From positions 185,318 through 249,317 of the forward strand of contig JAUXRX010000010.1 in assembly GCA_030681645.1 (NCBI GenBank): 64,000 nt of DNA, written 5' to 3'. Below, piece after piece: positions 58,998 to 64,000 of this stretch. Numbering within the stretch: the stretch's first letter is position 1; each line of letters begins with the position of its first letter. The position numbers were made by a program, and so were the translations under genes. The notes beneath the pieces were generated by a model, which saw only the letters and a list, made by a program, of their open reading frames with translations, was not told the origin of the DNA and made no database searches. This DNA is from Archangium sp. (lineage in GTDB: Bacteria > Myxococcota > Myxococcia > Myxococcales > Myxococcaceae).

Positions 58998-59144
58998 ATG
59001 GTCGATGAGAGCGAGGCGCCCGTCAACGCTCAGGCCTCCTTTCCCGCGACGCTGAGCCCGGGCACGTTCGAGCGGTGCGAGGACTACCGCGAGGGAATCA
59101 CGGAGGTCCTGGAGCAGCGGAAGCCCGTGTGCGGGGGCGACTGA
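58998..59144 (+). pseudogene. Shortened duplicate of the scpB 3' end
   Basis: Bases 59049-59144 repeat the scpB 3' end: TLSPGTFERC, then EDYREGITEVLEQRKP, then GGD and a stop. About 33 bases that code IQGLRRRVYDS in scpB are missing. Seventeen codons upstream, from an ATG at 58998, keep the frame open, so a 48-residue ORF exists. It lacks the rest of the enzyme and a clear ribosome site. This is best read as a duplication remnant. Confidence 0.75.
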
Positions 59145-59570
59145 CCGCGAAATGCCCAGAGGAAGGCGGTCAGGCAGGGCTCCAGCCGGTGCTCGACTCG
59201 CACAGGCCCCTCACCGCAAGCCCTGTTGACGCGCTGATTCAGGCTTCGACCTGTTCGACTCTCCAAAAGGGCCACGAAAGGTACCAGCGTACAGCCGGCT
59301 GTACGCTGGTCTCTCGCGTCGCCGGTTGCGGCAATTCGTCACTCTCGCGTCCTCGCCACGAGGTCGAGAGCCTGTCTGTGATGAGCCCGACGCCAAACCA
59401 GAACCACCGCCTCCCCCCATTGCCGTTGCTTCTGAAACGCGGCCCTCTCACCGCATCGGCGGGGCGGGCCGATGCAGGGCACCAGCGAGAGCGGTGTGTG
59501 GGGCCGCATCTTCCCCGCGCGCTGAGCCCAGTCTGGACGTTGAGCCTCACTTGCAGCTCTGGCGTACAGG
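59145..59570. other. Non-coding gap with a perfect palindrome, no gene recognised
   Basis: The only long open frame here (to 59602) has no protein-like pattern. The one clear structure is the palindrome at 59283-59310. The region looks less GC-biased than its neighbours by eye and may be decayed or acquired DNA. Confidence 0.5.
59283..59310. repeat. 28-bp perfect palindrome
   Basis: ACCAGCGTACAGCC is followed directly by its reverse complement GGCTGTACGCTGGT, with no spacer. GTAC occurs in each arm. There is no T-run, so a terminator is unlikely. An operator, a recombination site or a remnant of a mobile element are options. Confidence 0.75.
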
Positions 59571-60689
59571 CTACGAGGCGGCGAGCGCGTCGGCGATGGT
59601 GAGCAGCGTCACCATGTCATCGGCGCCTTCGGGCAGCTCGGGCACGGCGATGGCCGTGGCGCTGGTACCCGCGCGCTGCTCGAGCTCGGTGAGCAGCGCG
59701 AGATCTCTCTTCGCCGCCTCGAGCTCGCTCTGCGCCATCACCTGCAGCCGCGGCAGCGCCGTCGTCGCTTCGGGCGCCAGGCCTTCGAGCGAGGCCTCGT
59801 CGGGCCACCGCTTGCTGGTGTTGCGCGCGCGGCTGCGGTTGAGCACGAAGCCGCGGAACGGCAGCCCCAGCTCCTTCGTCTTGTCCTGGAAGAAGTGGGC
59901 CTCGGCCAGCGTGGCCGGCGCGGGCGAGGTGACCAGCAGGAACGCCACGTCGGGCCCGCTCAAGAACTTCCGCATCGAGTTCACGTCGACGTTGAGCGCC
60001 GAGAAGATGCCCGAGAAGGTCATCATGAAGCCGACCAGCTCGTGGGCGAACTCCTCGCCGAACACCGCGCCGAGGATCTTCTCGATCACCCGCGAGGCCG
60101 CGCGCCCGACCAGGCTGTCCCGCCGGGGGAGGAAGGCCTGCAGCGCCGAGCTGTCGACCAGGCCCGAGAGCCGCCGCGGTGCCTCGAGGAAATCGAGCGC
60201 GTGGCGTGAAGGCGGCGTGTCGAGCACCACCAGGTCGTACTGCCCCTCGTGCACCAGGCGGTAGAGCGCCTCCATCGCGGTGTACTCGTGCATGCCCGCC
60301 ACCATCGACGAGACCTGCTGGTAGATGCGGTTGCTCAGCACCCGCTCGGCGTCTTCGGGCGTCTTGGTGAGGCGCCGCACCGATTCGTCGGCCACCAGCT
60401 TGGGGTCGAGCATCCACGCGTCGAGCGAGGCAGGGGCGTGAATGCCGGCGGCGGCCTGGCGATCGGCGGGCACGGCCACGGGCGTGGGCGGGTTGCGCGA
60501 GACGCCCAGCGTCTCGGCGAGGCGCCGGGAAGGGTCGATGGTGAGCACCAGCACCCGCCGCCCCGCGCGCGCCGCCGCGAGGGAGAGCGCCGCCGCGGTG
60601 GTGGTCTTGCCCACCCCGCCCGCGCCGCAGCACACGATGACCTTCCGCTTGCGAATGAGCTCACCGATGCGCACCAGTTCGTTCGTCAT
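59571..60689 (-). CDS. ArsA/Get3-like ATPase, signature Lys missing
   Basis: The ATG at 60689 gives 372 residues. The P-loop is CGAGGVGKTTTAAALSLA (21-38): the P-loop Lys28 is present, but the deviant-Walker signature Lys (GKGG) is Ala23. Further motifs are the switch LTIDPSRRLAETLGV and VVLDTPPSRHAL, as in ArsA and the Mycobacterium Rv3679/Rv3680 pair. It starts in ATGA overlap with the last repeat copy. Its partner, upstream in the operon, has the opposite defect. Confidence 0.85.
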   Translation of the reverse strand: MTNELVRIGELIRKRKVIVCCGAGGVGKTTTAAALSLAAARAGRRVLVLTIDPSRRLAETLGVSRNPPTPVAVPADRQAAAGIHAPASLDAWMLDPKLVADESVRRLTKTPEDAERVLSNRIYQQVSSMVAGMHEYTAMEALYRLVHEGQYDLVVLDTPPSRHALDFLEAPRRLSGLVDSSALQAFLPRRDSLVGRAASRVIEKILGAVFGEEFAHELVGFMMTFSGIFSALNVDVNSMRKFLSGPDVAFLLVTSPAPATLAEAHFFQDKTKELGLPFRGFVLNRSRARNTSKRWPDEASLEGLAPEATTALPRLQVMAQSELEAAKRDLALLTELEQRAGTSATAIAVPELPEGADDMVTLLTIADALAAS

Positions 60690-60775
60690 GGAGTGCAGCC
60701 GCCAGCAGCGGAACGCTGCGCGAGACAGATGGGAGCGAAGCGGACATCTGGCCGAGGCGGAACGACCCGGATCAT
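60686..60775 (-). repeat. Family C repeat, copy nearest the downstream ATPase gene
   Basis: The copy has a full 29-codon open frame (MIRVVPPRPDVRF ... GGCTP) with its start in an ATGA at 60772-60775 and its stop in the ATGA that holds the ATPase ATG (60686-60689). Hairpin arms GCAGCG/CGCTGC and CAGATG/CATCTG are intact. Confidence 0.9.
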
Positions 60776-60861
60776 AGAGTGCAGCCGCCAGCAGCGGAAC
60801 GCTGCGCGAGACAGATGGGAGCGAAGCGGACATCTGGCCGAGGCGGAACGACCCGGATCAT
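60772..60861 (-). repeat. Family C repeat, second copy
   Basis: This is an 86-bp unit with a 29-codon frame. It overlaps its neighbours by four bases at each end (ATGA). The last codon reads Leu (CTA) where the other full copies have Pro (CCA). Confidence 0.9.
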
Positions 60862-60947
60862 GGAGTGCAGCCGCCAGCAGCGGAACGCTGCGCGAGACAG
60901 ATGGGAGCGAAGCGGACATCTGGCCGAGGCGGAACGACCCGGATCAT
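60858..60947 (-). repeat. Family C repeat, third copy
   Basis: This is an 86-bp unit with a full 29-codon frame, identical in peptide to the copy at 60686. Its stop shares an ATGA with the start of the second copy. Confidence 0.9.
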
Positions 60948-61020
60948 GAGTGCAGCCGCCAGCAGCGGAACGCTGCGCGAGACAGATGGGAGCGAAGCGG
61001 ACATCTGGCCGAGGCATCAT
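60948..61020 (-). repeat. Family C repeat, truncated copy next to the upstream ATPase gene
   Basis: This copy starts in the ATGA that holds the upstream ATPase stop (61017-61020). It lacks 12 bases after the ATG (four codons, in frame) and one base before the next ATGA, so its frame does not end there but runs on out of register through the next copy. Confidence 0.85.
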
Positions 61021-61949
61021 GGCTTCAGCCCTTCCGCGAGCGCCGTGGCGAGCCCCGCGATGAGCTCGGCCGAGTGCGCCAATTCGGGCACCTCGATGAT
61101 GGGCAGCTTCGTGCCCGCGCGGAGCCGGGCGATCTCCCGCCGCGCCAGCACCGGGCGGCGGAAGCCCTCGGCGCCGAGCGGGTTGATGCGCTCCAGGGTG
61201 CTCTCGAGGGCCGAGCGCTCGGCCGCGCTGAAGGGATCGACCGGGATGCGGTTCATCAACACCCCGCCGGTGGGCATGCCCGTCTTGTGCAGCCCCTCGA
61301 GCAGCTCGAGGCACTCGCTGACCGGCAACGTCTCGGGAATGGCGACGACCCACGCGGCGCCGAGCTTCGGGTCGTTCAGGTACGACTGGCCCTCGCGCAG
61401 CGCCGCGGCGATGGGCCCGCGCGGCACCAGGCGCAAGAGCAGCTCGGGCAGGCCGGTGAGCGAGAGCGTGTGGCCCGTGGCGGGCATGTCGATGAGCACC
61501 AGCTCGTTGACCGGCGCCCCGTCGGACTGCTTCGCGCGCAGCAGGGTGAGGAGCTGGAAGAAGACACCCATCTCCTTGAACGAGGGGCCGGCCGAGAGCA
61601 GGCGCCGCAGCGCATCTGAGCTGAGCGCCGCGCGCGCCAGGGTACCCGAGCGGAGCACCGACTTGAGGAAGAGCTCCTGGCCCGAGCGCGCCAGCAGCAC
61701 CACCCCGCGGATGCCCGGGGAGATGACCTCGGGTTGGGAGGGCAGCCGGTCGCGCCCGAAGTGCCGCGCCAGGGGGGAATAGTCGTTCGGGTCGTCCCCG
61801 ATGTCGCAGATCAGGACCCGCACGCCCTTGCGCTGCGCCAGCGTGGCGAGGGCGGCGGTCATCGAGGAGCGGCCCACGCCCCCCTTGCCCGTCATCAACA
61901 CCACCCGCTTGGTGAACAACTCCTGCAGGGAACTTGGGTCTGCGCTCAT
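61017..61949 (-). CDS. ArsA/Get3-like ATPase, P-loop Lys replaced by Arg
   Basis: The 310-residue protein has MTGKGGVGRSSMTAALATLA (19-38): the signature Lys22 is present, but the P-loop Lys is Arg27. Other motifs are ICDIGDDPND and LVLIDMPATGHTLSLTGLP, the ArsA/Get3-type switch regions. With the ATPase at 59571 it would form one complete site (P-loop Lys from the partner, signature Lys from this protein) and one dead site. Client proteins or anions are unknown, and no efflux pump is adjacent. Confidence 0.85.
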   Translation of the reverse strand: MSADPSSLQELFTKRVVLMTGKGGVGRSSMTAALATLAQRKGVRVLICDIGDDPNDYSPLARHFGRDRLPSQPEVISPGIRGVVLLARSGQELFLKSVLRSGTLARAALSSDALRRLLSAGPSFKEMGVFFQLLTLLRAKQSDGAPVNELVLIDMPATGHTLSLTGLPELLLRLVPRGPIAAALREGQSYLNDPKLGAAWVVAIPETLPVSECLELLEGLHKTGMPTGGVLMNRIPVDPFSAAERSALESTLERINPLGAEGFRRPVLARREIARLRAGTKLPIIEVPELAHSAELIAGLATALAEGLKP

Positions 61950-62002
61950 TGCGACAGCGCATCGCTACCACTGACTTCGGTCGAAGACTTGGCCGAAATA
62001 CT

Positions 62003-62043
62003 TCCTCCCTCTCCCCGGGGGGGAGAGGGTCGGGGAGAGGGCC
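62003..62043. terminator. Family A repeat variant in the LysM/ATPase gap
   Basis: CTCCCTCTCCCCGGGGGGGAG then AGGGTCGGGGAGAGGGCC. CCCTCTCCCC pairs with GGGGGAGAGGG. It lies downstream of the LysM gene stop and could end that transcript. Confidence 0.5.
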
Positions 62044-62061
62044 AACCCGCTCCCTCCAGAC

Positions 62062-63507
62062 TCAGATCCAGATCTCGGGAATCAGGCTGGGCTTGAGGTC
62101 GCCGAAGTCCCGCAGGATGGGCCCGAGCCGCGTGGCCGCATCGCCTGCGCCGGGGTTGGCCGCCAGCTTCGCCTGGAAGTCGGCGATCGACCTGAGCGCG
62201 TCGCCGCGGCTCATGGTCTTGAAGTTCGGCGGCGTCATCCCGACCGCGCGGTAGCCCGCGTCGATCTTGGTGGCGTACGCCTCCTGGAAGCGGTTCGAGA
62301 CCGGCCCGTAGAAGATGAGGCGGATGGTCTGGTCGCGGGTCGCCTCGAGCGCCTTGCGCTCGGCGGGCGTGGTCTCCGGGTGCTGAATGAGCCGCTGGGT
62401 GGCGTTGTAGAAGTCGCGCACCGGGCCACTCTGCGTGTCGGGGATGGACGTGCTGCCGTCGAGCGCCGAACGGAAGCCGGCCTCGAGGCGGGCGTGGTTG
62501 CTCTTGAGGTCGGCGAGAGCCGGCCGCGGCTTGCCGTTGTCGTAGCCGCGGTCCTTCGTCCACACCGTGACGTTCTCGCCCTTGCGCATGCCCTTGAACA
62601 GGTCGTGCGTGATGCTCTGGCTGCTGCCGCGCGTGGCCTGCTCCCAGGCCTTCTGGTGCGCGGTGGCGCCCGACGACGCGCCGGGCGACGAGCCGTCGTA
62701 CGCGACGATGGTCTTCGCGGCGGGGAACATCGCCGTGTACTTCTCCATCATGTTCTCGCCGCCCGAGTAGCAGCCGGCGATGAGCAGGTCCTCGACGCTC
62801 TTCGCGCCGCGGGGCATCGCTTCGGCGAGCGCGCCCACCGTAGGCCAGTCGAGCTTGCCGTTGTTCTCGCCGTACACGCCGTAGCCGACGTGGTGACCGG
62901 AGAGCACGAGGCGCGACGGCGCCTGGCCACCCTTCTCGGCGACCGCCCACTGCTGGGCGATCTGCGCCAGCTCGTCGCGCGAGTCGGCGCCGGCGTTCTG
63001 GAGCACGTCGGCGATCTTCGCGGTCTGCTCACCGGGCAGCCCCAGCGACAGCGCGAAGGCCTTGGCGCCTTCCGGGGTGCTCAGGTCCTGGCCGCCGATG
63101 GTGTCGTCCTTCACCGCGTCCTTCACCACCGTCACGTTCGTGCCGCGGCCCTTGAGCGCGTCGGACTCGAGCGTCGAGCGGTGCGCTTCGCTGTTGTTCA
63201 TCGCCACGAAGAGCACCTTGTCGTTCGTCTTCGGCGCCCAACCGGCCGCGGGAGCCGGCGCCTGGGGCGTGGTCGGCGTGCTCGCACCGCCCGGCACGTT
63301 CAGCTTCCAGCCCACCTGGAGCGCGTTCGGGTTGCTGGCGAGCGACGGGTACTTCGTCGAGTTCGCTTCGATCAGCGCCTGCGTCGAGACGCCGAGCCGC
63401 TGCGCGATCTTCGACATCGAGTCACCCGCGTTGACCGTCACGTTGTTGCTGGTGGCGGTCGGAGTGGACGGGAGCGTGTTGGGGCGGGTGCCGATGGGGT
63501 TAGGCAT
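62062..63507 (-). CDS. LysM protein with clan-CD-like His/Cys peptidase site
   Basis: The 481-residue protein has no Sec signal (starts MPNPIGTRPNTLPSTP). A LysM domain at about 22-72 (VTVNAGDSMSKIAQRLGV, WKLNVPG) binds peptidoglycan or chitin in other proteins. After a Pro/Thr linker comes a domain with SGHHVGYGVYGEN (His near 205-206) and LLIAGCYSGGENM (Cys246), the His-then-Cys order of caspase, gingipain and C11/C25 peptidases. The remaining 200 residues are of unknown fold. It may be an exported effector or a wall-bound protease. The catalytic call is by motif only. Confidence 0.7.
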   Translation of the reverse strand: MPNPIGTRPNTLPSTPTATSNNVTVNAGDSMSKIAQRLGVSTQALIEANSTKYPSLASNPNALQVGWKLNVPGGASTPTTPQAPAPAAGWAPKTNDKVLFVAMNNSEAHRSTLESDALKGRGTNVTVVKDAVKDDTIGGQDLSTPEGAKAFALSLGLPGEQTAKIADVLQNAGADSRDELAQIAQQWAVAEKGGQAPSRLVLSGHHVGYGVYGENNGKLDWPTVGALAEAMPRGAKSVEDLLIAGCYSGGENMMEKYTAMFPAAKTIVAYDGSSPGASSGATAHQKAWEQATRGSSQSITHDLFKGMRKGENVTVWTKDRGYDNGKPRPALADLKSNHARLEAGFRSALDGSTSIPDTQSGPVRDFYNATQRLIQHPETTPAERKALEATRDQTIRLIFYGPVSNRFQEAYATKIDAGYRAVGMTPPNFKTMSRGDALRSIADFQAKLAANPGAGDAATRLGPILRDFGDLKPSLIPEIWI

Positions 63508-64000
63508 GGTGGAATGGCCTCCAGAGGGAGAGGCAGTGTTCGACGATTTCCCCCCTCAAAGCAAGCTCGCGGCGGGGCAATTTCCTCTCATTCCACGAGA
63601 CGGAGTGCAGCCCCCTTTTACGCGGCCGGCTGATCAGCGCTGGCACGCTCGCGTGGTGGCGTTGACGCAGGTGCTGCCGGGGAGACAGACACGTTCTGCG
63701 CGCGCCAGCGAGGCGCCCTCGTCCAATCACCGGGTGCACGATCACTTTGAGGCGGCAGGCCTGTTGACGGGCTTGGGCGCGTGTCGGCCGGGCATACGAG
63801 GCGGCTGACGCCGCGGTGACGGTGCTGGGGTTGCCCGCGATTCCCAGCGTCGAGCTACACGAGCGGCACTTCGAGGTGATGTTCAACGCGGGCATCAACC
63901 GGGTGCGGGTGACGGAGTTCGAGTTCACGGCCCGGGCGATGTCGCGCACCTCGAGGGCTCAGAGGACGCGGTGGCTTCACCGTGGGGTCGAGCGGGTTGA
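63508..64000. other. Intergenic region with a possible decayed gene running to the window edge
   Basis: The first 130 bases hold no recognised feature. From about 63650 on the + strand there are two protein-like stretches in different frames: HDHFEAAGLLTGLG, then (after a shift near 63780) AVTVLGLPAIPSVELHERHF and VMFNAGINRVRVTEFEF. This looks like one frameshifted or decayed gene. The piece ELHERHFEVMF weakly recalls the C-terminus of RNA polymerase beta prime, but this is not reliable. Confidence 0.3.

Noticed and set aside
59075..59602. 175-codon open frame in the gap before the ATPase gene
   Set aside because: Only its start overlaps the scpB remnant, in another frame. The rest has no protein-like pattern.
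60686..61020. CRISPR array or tRNA-like cluster
   Set aside because: The repeats are directly abutting with no unique spacers, and the unit is explained by ATGA-linked open frames. No cas genes or tRNA cloverleaf are seen.

Overview
The window is a GC-rich chromosomal segment from a Gram-negative bacterium, most likely a member of the Myxococcota. This is inferred from Hanks-type Ser/Thr kinases, many lipoproteins with Asp-Ala-Gly or Gly-rich linkers, MYXO-CTERM-like tails, PilZ proteins, two-component systems, a sigma54-type activator and TonB/Exb machinery. No rRNA, tRNA, CRISPR array, prophage or complete insertion sequence was seen. Species cannot be named from the sequence alone.

Layout. 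1-8.9 kb: the end of a PEGA-type Ser/Thr kinase, a frameshifted lipoprotein, a secreted alpha/beta hydrolase and three exported proteins of unknown function. 9-19.8 kb: a VWA lipoprotein, a PDZ (GspC-like) membrane protein, a TonB-dependent receptor overlapping a beta-helix lipoprotein, a CxxCH outer-membrane-type protein and a repeat-rich lipoprotein. 19.9-22.3 kb: a tonB-exbB-exbD-exbD operon. 22.4-27.7 kb: a PhoB-like regulator divergent from pstS-pstC-pstA and two different pstB genes. 27.8-33 kb: lipoproteins, a dienelactone hydrolase and a zinc-ribbon membrane protein. 32.4-39.4 kb: a pilin / Gly-Ser-rich protein / PilZ operon, an NtrC/NtrB-like pair with a membrane partner, and a PilZ-TM-AMIN fusion. 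39.4-52.9 kb: a GH44 glycosidase, a MYXO-CTERM protein, a serpin lipoprotein, HDOD, hydrolase, crotonase, hybrid kinase, chemotaxis receptor and a NlpC/CHAP-like protein. 52.9-59.1 kb: an aldo-keto reductase / kinase / zinc-ribbon operon and the scpC-scpB pair for succinate-propionate CoA chemistry. 59.6-63.5 kb: a pair of ArsA/Get3-like ATPases and a LysM protein with a clan-CD-like His/Cys site.

Genes are packed tightly, and many junctions are 4-base ATGA stop/start overlaps, which suggests widespread translational coupling. The most unusual feature is an 86-bp repeat that sits exactly in such ATGA overlaps, once between pstS and pstC and four times in tandem between the two ArsA-like genes. 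Each full copy carries a 29-codon open frame that begins in one ATGA and ends in the next, so the coupling chain is kept. Two smaller repeat families occur at gene ends and, in places, inside coding sequence in frame.

A second theme is asymmetric ATPase pairs. The two PstB proteins have complementary losses: one lacks the Q-loop Gln and switch His, the other lacks the signature Gly-Gly. The two ArsA-like proteins also have complementary losses: one lacks the P-loop Lys, the other the signature Lys. Each pair would form one complete and one degenerate ATP site as a heterodimer. These are inferences from residues and have not been tested.
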